From Labrenzia sp. 011 (GTDB taxonomy: Bacteria; Pseudomonadota; Alphaproteobacteria; Rhizobiales; Stappiaceae), in NCBI RefSeq assembly GCF_003075075.1, contig NZ_QCYM01000008.1, forward strand, positions 124,001 through 188,000: a DNA stretch of 64,000 bases, read 5' to 3'. This document shows, piece after piece, positions 8,509 to 15,654 of the stretch. Below the pieces are notes generated by a model. The model had not been told where the DNA came from, made no database searches, and saw only the letters and a list, made by a program, of their open reading frames with translations. Made by a program: the position numbers and the translations under genes. The first letter of the stretch is position 1, and every line of letters begins with the position of its first letter.

Positions 8509-10284
8509 TTAAACGAGGGACTTGCCTTCGGCGCTGATCGCGTTGGCAACCGCCTCGTCGTTGGCTTCGTCCGGCAGCAGCATTTCATTGTGGGCCTTGC
8601 CCGACGGGATCATCGGGAAACAGTTGGTAAGATTGGCCACCCGGCAATCCATCAGCACAGGCTTGTCGACGGCGATCATCTCCTCGATCGCGCCGTCCAG
8701 GTCGCCCGGCTTCTCCACCCGGAAGCCGACACCGCCATAGGCTTCGGCCAGCTTGACGAAATCCGGCAGGCTGTCCGTATAGGAGTGGGAGAGGCGGTTG
8801 CCGTGCAGCAGCTGCTGCCACTGGCGCACCATGCCCATGTACTGGTTGTTCAGGATGAACACCTTCACCGGCAGGCCGAACTGGACCGCCGTGGACATCT
8901 CCTGGATGTTCATCAGGATGGAGGCATCGCCGGCGATGTCGACGCACAGCGCGTCGCGGTGGGCAACCTGCGCCCCGATGGCCGCCGGCAGGCCGTAGCC
9001 CATGGTGCCGAGTCCGCCGGAGGTCAGCCAGTGGTTGGGCTCCTCGAAACCGTAGAACTGGGCCGCCCACATCTGGTGCTGGCCGACTTCCGTGGAAATG
9101 AAGGTCTTGCGGTGCCGGGTCAGCTCATAGAGCCGCTGGATCGCATATTGCGGCATGATGACATCGCTGTTGGGCTTGTAGGCCAGCGAATTGCGGGCCC
9201 GCCAGCCGTCAATCTGCGTCCACCAGTCCTTCAGGGCCGTCTCGTCGCGCTTCACCGCGGAGGCGCGCCAGATGCGGACCATGTCTTCCAGCACATGCCC
9301 GACATCGCCGATGATCGGCAGGTCGACATTGACGGTCTTGTTGATCGACGACGGATCGATGTCGATATGGATCTTGCGGGAATTGGGCGAGAAGGCATCG
9401 GTGCGGCCGGTGATGCGGTCGTCGAAGCGGGCACCGATGCAGACCATGACGTCGCAGTCGTGCATGGTCATGTTGGCTTCATAGGTGCCGTGCATGCCCA
9501 GCATGCCGAGCCAGTTCTCGCCGGACGCCGGATAGGCACCCAGACCCATCAGGGTGGAGGTGATCGGGAAACCGGTGAGCGACACCAGCTCGCGCAGCAG
9601 CTGGCAGGCCTGCGGGCCGGAATTGACGACACCGCCACCGGTATACAGCACGGGCTTCCTGGCGGCGGCCATCAGCTCCACCGCGGCGCGGATGGAGACG
9701 GCGTCGCCCTTGACCTGCGGCCGGTAACTCTTGTGGACCGCGGCCGGGTTCGGCGTCGGCCCCTGATAGGTGCCGGTGGCGAACTGGACGTCCTTGGGAA
9801 TATCGACAACCACGGGGCCGGGACGGCCGGAGGTGGCGACATAGAAGGCCTCGTGCAGGACGCGGGCCAGATCGTCCACATCGCGCACCAGCCAGTTGTG
9901 CTTGGTGCAGGGCCGGGTAATGCCGACCGTGTCGCATTCCTGGAAGGCGTCGTTGCCGATGAGATGGGTGGGCACCTGGCCGCTGATGCAGACCAGCGGA
10001 ATGCTGTCGAGCATCGCGTCGGTCAACGCGGTCACCATGTTGGTGGCGCCCGGACCGGAGGTCACCAGGGCGACACCGGGTTTGCCGGTGGAACGGGCAT
10101 AGCCTTCCGCGGCATGGCCTGCGCCCTGTTCGTGCCGCACCAGGATGTGCTCCAGACCTTCCTGCTGAATGATCTCGTCATAGATGGGAAGCACAGCACC
10201 GCCCGGGTAGCCGAAGATGGTATCAACTCCCTGGTCTTTCAGCGCCTGGATGACCATTTCGGCGCCGGTCATTTCCCGTGTCAT
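8509..10284 (-). CDS. ilvI: Acetolactate synthase large (catalytic) subunit
   Basis: 591 residues. A ThDP- and FAD-dependent enzyme joining two pyruvates (or pyruvate and 2-oxobutyrate), the first common step of Val/Leu/Ile synthesis. The catalytic Glu is in VRHEQGAGHAAEGYAR (about 48-63); RPGPVVVDIPKDVQ is in the first domain linker; the ThDP-Mg motif runs from GDASILMN to LNNQYMGMVRQWQ (about 455-490). Its length matches the family. It is the first structural gene of the ilvI-ilvN pair. The 5' leader (10285 to about 10660) contains a promoter, a leader peptide and an intrinsic terminator, that is, ribosome-mediated attenuation. Confidence 0.97.
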   Translation of the reverse strand: MTREMTGAEMVIQALKDQGVDTIFGYPGGAVLPIYDEIIQQEGLEHILVRHEQGAGHAAEGYARSTGKPGVALVTSGPGATNMVTALTDAMLDSIPLVCISGQVPTHLIGNDAFQECDTVGITRPCTKHNWLVRDVDDLARVLHEAFYVATSGRPGPVVVDIPKDVQFATGTYQGPTPNPAAVHKSYRPQVKGDAVSIRAAVELMAAARKPVLYTGGGVVNSGPQACQLLRELVSLTGFPITSTLMGLGAYPASGENWLGMLGMHGTYEANMTMHDCDVMVCIGARFDDRITGRTDAFSPNSRKIHIDIDPSSINKTVNVDLPIIGDVGHVLEDMVRIWRASAVKRDETALKDWWTQIDGWRARNSLAYKPNSDVIMPQYAIQRLYELTRHRKTFISTEVGQHQMWAAQFYGFEEPNHWLTSGGLGTMGYGLPAAIGAQVAHRDALCVDIAGDASILMNIQEMSTAVQFGLPVKVFILNNQYMGMVRQWQQLLHGNRLSHSYTDSLPDFVKLAEAYGGVGFRVEKPGDLDGAIEEMIAVDKPVLMDCRVANLTNCFPMIPSGKAHNEMLLPDEANDEAVANAISAEGKSLV

Positions 10285-10413
10285 TCGTTCCGTCCTTGCA
10301 TTGACCGCCTGACTTTCCAGGCGTTGGCTCTCGATGTGTTTCTCTTTCGGCCACAGGCATGCGGCATCGAAGAACCGGGTGGGTCCGGGAAGCGATTTTC
10401 AGGAGGCGGGTAC

Positions 10414-10438
10414 AAAAAAAGGCCCCTGAGGGAGCCTT
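10414..10438 (-). terminator. ilvI attenuator (rho-independent terminator in the leader)
   Basis: On the minus strand AAGGCTCC (10431-10438) pairs with GGGGCCTT across CTCA and is followed by seven T (10414-10420). It lies between the leader peptide stop (10467) and ilvI (10284), the position of an attenuator. An upstream alternative stem is available: GCGCGCC inside the leader peptide gene (10482-10488) with GGCGCGC just before the terminator (10443-10449). Confidence 0.85.
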
Positions 10439-10466
10439 GGTCGCGCGCCATCCTGTCCAAACGGGG

Positions 10467-10523
10467 TTATCCCGCTTCGGAGGCGCGCTTTCCTACCACT
10501 ACTAGAATGAGTGACATCATCAT
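10467..10523 (-). CDS. ilvI leader peptide (attenuation)
   Basis: An 18-codon ORF, MMMSLILVVVGKRASEAG, preceded by an AAAGGA ribosome binding site about 10 bases upstream. The run Leu-Ile-Leu-Val-Val-Val consists of exactly the amino acids made by the downstream enzyme. Scarcity of charged branched-chain tRNAs should stall the ribosome there, keep the GCGCGCC segment of the same ORF from pairing with its partner at 10443-10449, and change folding of the terminator. The use of CTA and GTA codons, which should be rare in such GC-rich DNA, would strengthen stalling. Assigned from sequence logic; it is too short for ordinary gene finders. Confidence 0.85.
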   Translation of the reverse strand: MMMSLILVVVGKRASEAG

Positions 10524-10666
10524 GTCGTCCCGGTCCTTTGATGCTGCAGGCCCGATGGCCCTGCCGGATAGGAAGCGTGGCGGTTTCCACGCCGGTCGTC
10601 CGGCGGGATCACCCCTTCGGAAAGCCGGCACAAGCCGGTCATATCCGCCCGGACTTGATGCGCCGC

Positions 10667-10695
10667 ACCCTAGAGAGGCGGATTTATACGGTCAA
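10667..10695 (-). promoter_or_regulatory. Predicted ilvI-ilvN promoter
   Basis: Minus strand: TTGACC (10690-10695), 17 bases, TAGGGT (10667-10672). The predicted start is near 10660, giving about 136 bases before the leader peptide. The -35 is good and the -10 weak. Confidence 0.45.
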
Positions 10696-10850
10696 GCGCT
10701 AATTTCGAAAATTGCGCCAAAGCAGCGCGATGTTTCTGAAAATTTCCTTGCGCGCCGCGCGCACGGCCGCCGGATTGCCCCGGATCTGTTGCCCGGGCCG
10801 GTCCGCACTCCCGGTTTGCGGGCAATGATAAAAAAGTGTCGCAAACCCCA

Positions 10851-10879
10851 TTGCGCCGGGAGGGGAGGCGCTATATACA
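10851..10879 (+). promoter_or_regulatory. Predicted tRNA-Lys promoter
   Basis: TTGCGC (10851-10856), 17 bases, TATACA (10874-10879), placing the start about 38 bases before the tRNA. The block between them is GC-rich, as is common for stable RNA promoters in this group. Confidence 0.5.
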
Positions 10880-10923
10880 CCCCAAATCCGGCGCGCCGCA
10901 CAATCGTTGCGGCCTTCGTCGAT

Positions 10924-10999
<76 letters not shown>

Positions 11000-11226
11000 T
11001 TTTCCTTCTTATATGTCGCAATGTCCGACGGGTTGAGCATGGCGCGAAGCACTGCGGAAACTGCTTGCGGGACTGAAATTTCTCTCCCTGATTAAAAGGG
11101 CCATCCGGGTGAACGCCAGGTATTTTCCGCGTCCGTGAACCGGAGGTGTCCAGACCCGTACGCCCCCTTTTCCATTGAGAGCTGGAATCAGCTATCCGGA
11201 CAAGGTGAAGCCTTGTTTGTCTGAGA

Positions 11227-11244
11227 AGTAACCTATATGTTACT
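11227..11244. promoter_or_regulatory. Palindrome overlapping the toxin-antitoxin promoter
   Basis: AGTAAC (11227-11232) and GTTACT (11239-11244) flank CTATAT. A TTGTTT (11213-11218), 17 bases, TATGTT (11236-11241) promoter fits over it, so binding here would block transcription. This is the usual autoregulatory site of an antitoxin. Transcription would start only about 6 bases before the toxin start codon. Confidence 0.5.
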
Positions 11245-11253
11245 AATTGGCCG

Positions 11254-11592
11254 TTGGAGCTAGTCGAGTATCTCACCAGTGACGGCAGAAGCCCCTTCGC
11301 GGAATGGTATGGCGACCTGAACCCTGCGGCGGCGGCGAAGGTGACAGTTGCTCTGGTGCGAATGGGGCAAGGCAATGTTTCCAATGCCAAGGGAGTGGGA
11401 AGCGGTGTTCATGAATTCCGCATCGACTTCGGGCCGGGCTATCGTGTGTATTTCGGCAAGGATGGCGACCGGCTTGTTATCCTGCTTGCCGGTGGCACGA
11501 AGAAACGTCAACAACGGGATATCGAGGCCGCCAAGGCCCGTTGGCAGGATTACAAAAGACGAAAGAAACAGGATCAGCTATGGCCGGACTGA
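11254..11592 (+). CDS. Type II toxin, RelE/ParE superfamily (HigB-like)
   Basis: 112 residues. It has the compact RelE-like fold signature of the addiction-module killer family: an N-terminal helix with SPFAEWYGDLNPAAAAKV, a GVGSGVHEFRIDFGPGYRVYFGKDGDRLVILL core, then the basic GGTKKRQQRDIEAAKARW tail. Members are usually ribosome-dependent mRNA endonucleases. The frame opens at a TTG (11254) with no clear ribosome binding site and only a very short leader; no in-frame ATG lies near. The last 13 bases overlap the antitoxin gene, with toxin first as in higBA. Activity is inferred. Confidence 0.85.
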   Translation: MELVEYLTSDGRSPFAEWYGDLNPAAAAKVTVALVRMGQGNVSNAKGVGSGVHEFRIDFGPGYRVYFGKDGDRLVILLAGGTKKRQQRDIEAAKARWQDYKRRKKQDQLWPD

Positions 11593-11900
11593 CACGTGAA
11601 TTCAAGGAAACGGTGAAAGCGCGCGCCGAGCGCGACCCCGCGTTTCGCGCCGCGCTGCTTTCCGAAGCTGTCGATCTCCTGATTTCAGGTGACGTGGCAA
11701 CCGGGAAGGCCGTTCTGCGAGACTATATCAAGGCCACCGTCGGCTTTGAAGAGCTCGCCCACGAAGTGGGGACGCCGTCCAAGAGCCTTATCCGGATGCT
11801 GGGTGAGAAGGGCAATCCCACTGCTTCGAAACTCTTCGCGGTCATCAGCCTGTTGCAGAAGGTGACCGGGGTGCATTTGACCGTGGGCACCGGCGGATAG
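11580..11900 (+). CDS. Cognate antitoxin / HTH repressor (HigA-like)
   Basis: 106 residues. MAGLTREFKETVKARAERDP is the N-terminal segment shared by addiction-module antidote proteins, followed by a helix-turn-helix of the Cro/XRE type (GFEELAHEVGTPSKSLIRML, about 62-81) and a short tail. It should bind and neutralise the upstream toxin and repress the pair through the palindrome at 11227-11244. The ATG at 11580 overlaps the toxin stop by 13 bases, indicating translational coupling; an open frame 13 codons longer exists inside the toxin gene but lacks family-like sequence. Confidence 0.86.
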   Translation: MAGLTREFKETVKARAERDPAFRAALLSEAVDLLISGDVATGKAVLRDYIKATVGFEELAHEVGTPSKSLIRMLGEKGNPTASKLFAVISLLQKVTGVHLTVGTGG

Positions 11901-12121
11901 CAGCCCTTCGAAATCGGGGACCTGGATATCGAGACGGTCGGCAGCCTCGGGAGGCTTAAATCCGGAGGACCTTTCGGCGATTGCGCCGTTGAGGTCAGAG
12001 AAACTGCGGACTTGGCACGCAAGGGGGCGAGGATGTATAGAGGGCGCCAGCAAATGCCCGGGGACGGATCGCGAAAGCATCCTGACCGGTCCGGCGCCCT
12101 TCAAGAAAAAGAACACGCCCG

Positions 12122-12928
12122 ATGAACGACTTTCTCGTATCCGCCCTTTACATGTTCACGCCGCTCGAGAACTTCGAGGAGATGCGCGACCCGCTGAAGG
12201 CCTATTGCGAGGCGCGGGACGTGCGCGGCAGTCTTCTGCTGGCCCGTGAAGGCATCAACGGCACGATCTGCGGACCGGAGGCCGGGGTGCGCGACGTGCT
12301 GGCGCATCTGCGCGCCGATCCGCGCCTGAAGGATCTGTCCCACAAGGAGTCCTGGTGCGACCGGCATGTGTTCAAGCGCATGAAGGTGCGGCTGAAGCAG
12401 GAGATCGTGCGCCTTGCGGTCGATGGCATCGACCCGAACGAGATCGTTGGCGAATATGTGCCGCCGGAGGACTGGAACGCCCTGATTTCCGATCCGGACG
12501 TGATCGTGGTCGACACCCGCAATGACTATGAATACGCCTTCGGCACCTTCGAGGGCGCGCTTAACCCGCAGACCCAGTCCTTCCGCGAATTCCCCGAATG
12601 GGTGGAAGGGCAGGACGACCTCAAGAGGAAGCCGAAGGTCGCCATGTTCTGCACCGGGGGCATCCGCTGCGAAAAGGCCACCGCCTGGATGCTGAAGAAC
12701 GGCTTCAGCGAGGTCTACCACCTTGAGGGCGGCATCCTGAACTATCTGGAGAAGGTTCCGGAAGAAAACAGCCTGTGGAAGGGCGAGTGTTTCGTCTTCG
12801 ACGACCGGGTTTCCGTCGACCACAAGCTGCAGCCGCGCTGGGGCGAATGGGTGCCCGAGGCGGCCCGGCATGTCATCAACGAAGACACCGATTACGACAA
12901 GGGGCAGGGGTCCGGTAGTGGATCCTGA
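12122..12928 (+). CDS. trhO: tRNA uridine(34) hydroxylase / rhodanese-like protein, short C terminus
   Basis: 268 residues, family TrhO (YceA, UPF0176), which makes 5-hydroxyuridine at wobble U34 of tRNAs using prephenate-dependent or oxygen-dependent chemistry. There is an N-terminal acylphosphatase-like domain (1-95, with LLAREGINGTI) and a rhodanese domain with VVDTRNDYEY and the catalytic loop CTGGIRCEKA, Cys177 being the active cysteine. Family members usually end with CHAC and CPHC cysteine motifs; here the matching stretch reads PEAARHVINED and the protein stops soon after, with an odd GQGSGSGS end. The frame is intact, so this is a variant rather than a frameshift as far as I can see. 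Confidence 0.88.
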   Translation: MNDFLVSALYMFTPLENFEEMRDPLKAYCEARDVRGSLLLAREGINGTICGPEAGVRDVLAHLRADPRLKDLSHKESWCDRHVFKRMKVRLKQEIVRLAVDGIDPNEIVGEYVPPEDWNALISDPDVIVVDTRNDYEYAFGTFEGALNPQTQSFREFPEWVEGQDDLKRKPKVAMFCTGGIRCEKATAWMLKNGFSEVYHLEGGILNYLEKVPEENSLWKGECFVFDDRVSVDHKLQPRWGEWVPEAARHVINEDTDYDKGQGSGSGS

Positions 12929-13062
12929 TGGCGCACTGCGTGCGGCTTGTTAACGAAAGTTAACTTTTTCGCTTTTACCCCTTGCGGATCTTCCCTAAAG
13001 TCAGATGTGCAGAGCGGATGTCCGTGTCCTTGGTTTCTGCACCGGCCTTGGGGGAACAGTTC

Positions 13063-13650
13063 ATGCGTCACAGGTTCTGGAGCGCGCTTGCCGCGCTGGC
13101 GATCAGCCCGTTTCTTGTCTCATCGGTCTCGGCCGGCGGCCGCACCCTGTCCTGCTATGAGCAGGCGACGGTTCCGCCCGTCTACCGGACGGTTCAGGAG
13201 CGGGTGCTGGTTCAGCCGGCGAGCAGCTATGTGGTGCAGCAGCCCGCCGTCTACAGCTATCAGACCCGGCGCGTGCAGGTGCAGCCCGAACGGGTCAGCT
13301 ACCGCAGGTCTCCGGCGGTCTACCAGACCCGTTACCGCAAGGTTCAGGTGCAGCCGGCCAGCATCGGCTGGGAGTACCGGATGATCAAGGGCAGGAACAT
13401 TCTGTGCAAGGTCCAGCATCCGGCGGTCTACAGGACCGTGGGACAGCAGGTTCTCGTTCAGCCGGCCTCCAGGGTCGCGGTCCGCCAGCCCGCCGTCTAC
13501 AGTCATGTGAAGGAAAAGGTGCTTGTCCAGCCTGCCACGCGGCAGGTGGTAAAAAGGCCGGCTGTCTACCGGACGGTCAGCCGGAAGGTTCTGGTGCAGC
13601 CTGCGCGGACCGTCTGGCAGCCCGTGCGCGTTCGCGGCTGCCGGTACTGA
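13063..13650 (+). CDS. Secreted protein built of six PAVYxxVxxxVLVQPA repeats
   Basis: 195 residues. Residues 1-24 are a signal peptide (basic start, hydrophobic core, SVSA before GG). The mature protein is six copies of a unit containing PxVYxxxxxxVxVQP: VY pairs fall at 40, 63, 86, 122, 145 and 168, an exact 23-residue period broken once by a 13-residue insert (IGWEYRMIKGRNI). Three cysteines (31, 115, 193) bracket the two groups of three. I do not recognise a named family. The alternating beta-like pattern suggests a periplasmic or surface beta-rich structure. The start at 13063 follows GGGGGAACAG; an open frame 27 codons longer lacks a signal peptide. Confidence 0.75.
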   Translation: MRHRFWSALAALAISPFLVSSVSAGGRTLSCYEQATVPPVYRTVQERVLVQPASSYVVQQPAVYSYQTRRVQVQPERVSYRRSPAVYQTRYRKVQVQPASIGWEYRMIKGRNILCKVQHPAVYRTVGQQVLVQPASRVAVRQPAVYSHVKEKVLVQPATRQVVKRPAVYRTVSRKVLVQPARTVWQPVRVRGCRY

Positions 13651-13700
13651 TCCACCGGGCCTGATCGATCGGGCCTGAAGCGCAAAGTGGGACTCCGACC

Positions 13701-13934
13701 ATGATCTGTACCCTGATTGCCTCTTCCATCCTGCTGAGCGTCGGGGACGGGTCCATGGCGGTTCTCATTCCCGAGGACCAGTCCGTACGGATCTTCAACG
13801 AGACCGGCACCAACGGCGAAACCGCGGTCGTGCATCTCTATGGCGAGACCAAGATCCAGTTGCCGGGCGTGAGCGCGGAGCAGGTGATCGAGGCGCTGCG
13901 CAATTGCGCGGAGCGCGGCGAGAGCTCGCACTAA
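13701..13934 (+). CDS. Small hypothetical protein
   Basis: 77 residues, not recognised. It has a hydrophobic start (CTLIASSILLSV) followed by a compact beta-alpha stretch (SVRIFNETGTNGETAVVHLY, then a VSAEQVIEALRNCAE helix). A start at the internal ATG 13755 (MAVLIPEDQS) would give 59 residues and reads as a better soluble domain. It lies 50 bases after the repeat-protein gene and may be co-transcribed. Coding support is moderate: codon third positions are GC-rich and no better frame exists. Confidence 0.5.
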   Translation: MICTLIASSILLSVGDGSMAVLIPEDQSVRIFNETGTNGETAVVHLYGETKIQLPGVSAEQVIEALRNCAERGESSH

Positions 13935-14028
13935 CTACGCGTCGGCCTGACACATTGCTGATCCAGTTGTCCACCACTGTCCCGGAGAGGATCCGGGACC
14001 GGTCTCATGTTCCGGGCAAGGCGCCTGT

Positions 14029-14910
14029 TCAGACCTTGAAGCGGTAGGTCTTCAACCCCTTGCGTCCGTGACCTTCCACCAGGAACAGCCCGCCCGAGAG
14101 CGTGTCCGGTTCGATGGCGGTCGGGTCGGCGGGCTGCTTGATGCTGGTGACGATCAGCTGGTCCAGATCGGGGCCGCAGAAACAGGGCATTGTCGGCTTG
14201 TCGACCGGCATCCTGATAGCCTCGAGCAGATTGCCGTCCGGGGCAAAGCAGTTCAGCAGGCCGGCCGAAACACCGGCGCTCCAGTAATTGCCGTCGGTGT
14301 CCACCGTCGCTCCGTCGGGACGGCCGGTCTCGTTGGTCTGCTGGGCAAACAGCATCTTGGAGCCGAGCGTACCGCTCGCCGGATCGAAGCCGTAGTATTC
14401 GATCCAGCCCGGAGAGGTGTCCGAATGGTACATGTAGGTGCCGTCCGGCGTCCAGGCCAGGCCGTTGGAACACTGGAGTTCGTCTCGGATTTCGGCGACT
14501 TCGCCGTCGGCGGAAACGCGATAGAGACCGGCGATGGGCTCCCGCGGGGAGCTGGTGTCCATGGTGCCGACCCAGAACGCGCCGTCCGGGCCGACCTTGC
14601 CGTCGTTGAGGCGGGTGCGGGGCTCATCCGCCTGGACTTCGGCCAGAATTTCACTGGTACCGGTCTGCGGGTCGAACAGCAGAATCTTGTCCCAGACACA
14701 GACGATCAGACGATCATCCTCCGTCAGGCCGAAGGACCCGACCTCGTTGTCGAAACGCCAGGTGGTGATGTCCCGGCTGGCCCAGTCCATGGACTGGATG
14801 GAACGGCCCTGGATATCCACCCAGAGCAGGCGGTTGTTTCTGTCGTCCCAGGTCGGACATTCGGCAAGCTGATAGGTCGTATCGATAAAACGGGTAATCG
14901 TGTGGGACAC
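14029..14910 (-). CDS. SMP-30/gluconolactonase/LRE family lactonase
   Basis: 293 residues, a six-bladed beta-propeller of the SMP-30/Cgr1 type that hydrolyses sugar lactones. Metal-site motifs are visible: Glu in LAECPTWDD (about 16), Asn in RTRLNDGKVGPDG (about 104), Asn in CSNGLAWTPD (about 149) and Asp in RPDGATVDTDG (about 199). I chose the GTG at 14910 because AAGGA lies ten bases before it and the conserved sequence starts there; an upstream ATG would add 50 unlike residues. Gluconate, arabinono- or glucarolactone are possible substrates. Confidence 0.87.
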   Translation of the reverse strand: MSHTITRFIDTTYQLAECPTWDDRNNRLLWVDIQGRSIQSMDWASRDITTWRFDNEVGSFGLTEDDRLIVCVWDKILLFDPQTGTSEILAEVQADEPRTRLNDGKVGPDGAFWVGTMDTSSPREPIAGLYRVSADGEVAEIRDELQCSNGLAWTPDGTYMYHSDTSPGWIEYYGFDPASGTLGSKMLFAQQTNETGRPDGATVDTDGNYWSAGVSAGLLNCFAPDGNLLEAIRMPVDKPTMPCFCGPDLDQLIVTSIKQPADPTAIEPDTLSGGLFLVEGHGRKGLKTYRFKV

Positions 14911-15004
14911 CGGATCGGGTTCCTTGAAAGGCCAATCTTTTGAATGGATGCGGACTATAGCGGCCAGTGCATCCGGCGTCGAGGCTGCTGGTGCCCCGAT
15001 GTCC

Positions 15005-15475
15005 TCAGTCTTCCCTGTCAAGCGGGATCGCCGTGCGGCGCACGACCGGCCGGATGGCAAAGGAGGATTTCATCCTCAGGACGCCGGGGAGCCGGGCCAG
15101 GTGATCGCGGTGGATGCGCTCGAAATCCACCGGGTCCTCGGCGGTCAGTCTCAGGACATAATCCGCGTCGCCGGCCATCAGGAAGCACTCCATGATCTCG
15201 CCGGAGCGGGCAACGGCGCGCTCGAAACTCTCCAGCGTCTCCCGCGACTGGCTGGTCAGAGAGATTTCGACGAAGACGTCCATGCGCCGTCCGAGCATGC
15301 GCTGGTCGAGAAGGGCCACGTATTTTTCGATGATGCCTGCCTCTTCCAGGGCCCGCATGCGGCGCAGGCAGGCGGAGGCGGACAGGCCGACCTGTTCGGC
15401 AAGATCCGCATTGGCAATGCGCCCGTCGCTTTGCAGGACATTCAGGATTTTCCGGTCGAGACGATCAAGGTTCAT
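15005..15475 (-). CDS. Lrp/AsnC family transcriptional regulator (probable AldR)
   Basis: 156 residues with an N-terminal AsnC-type helix-turn-helix (LDRKILNVLQSDGRIANADLA, then GLSASACLRRMRALEEAGII) and a C-terminal RAM ligand-binding domain (GDADYVLRLTAEDPVDFERIH). It is divergent from alanine dehydrogenase, a classical pairing in which an Lrp-type protein activates ald in response to alanine. Start options are GTG 15484 or ATG 15475; the latter is taken because NLDRLDRKIL is the usual beginning. Its 3' end lies upstream of the SMP-30 gene on the same strand. Confidence 0.9.
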   Translation of the reverse strand: MNLDRLDRKILNVLQSDGRIANADLAEQVGLSASACLRRMRALEEAGIIEKYVALLDQRMLGRRMDVFVEISLTSQSRETLESFERAVARSGEIMECFLMAGDADYVLRLTAEDPVDFERIHRDHLARLPGVLRMKSSFAIRPVVRRTAIPLDRED

Positions 15476-15542
15476 ATACTGCACCGCACTTACTGCTGTC
15501 TTTCAAGTAGCATTAGGCAGGATATTCGTTCACTGGCGCAAG

Positions 15543-15594
15543 TTACGCAAGAAAATTGCGCAATATGGCATCCGGCCGCGGAATTACGCAAGAA
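15543..15594. promoter_or_regulatory. Direct repeats TTACGCAAGAA in the aldR-ald gap
   Basis: TTACGCAAGAA occurs at 15543-15553 and again at 15584-15594, exactly 41 bases (about four helical turns) apart on the same face. Related half-sites (GCGCAAG at 15535, TTGCGCAAT at 15556) lie in the same gap. Repeated phased sites suit an octameric Lrp-type regulator. Confidence 0.55.
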
Positions 15595-15654
15595 CATGCG
15601 GCGTCTGGAGGCGTACACTTTCCCGATAAAAACTCTTCCAGAGGAGACGGGAAT

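Noticed and set aside
11920..12010. Short minus-strand stretch reading RSFSDLNGAIAER, vaguely like an IS21 transposase (IstA) segment
   Set aside because: Only about a dozen residues, within the antitoxin-trhO gap and not bounded by any repeat; too little to call a transposon remnant without a search.
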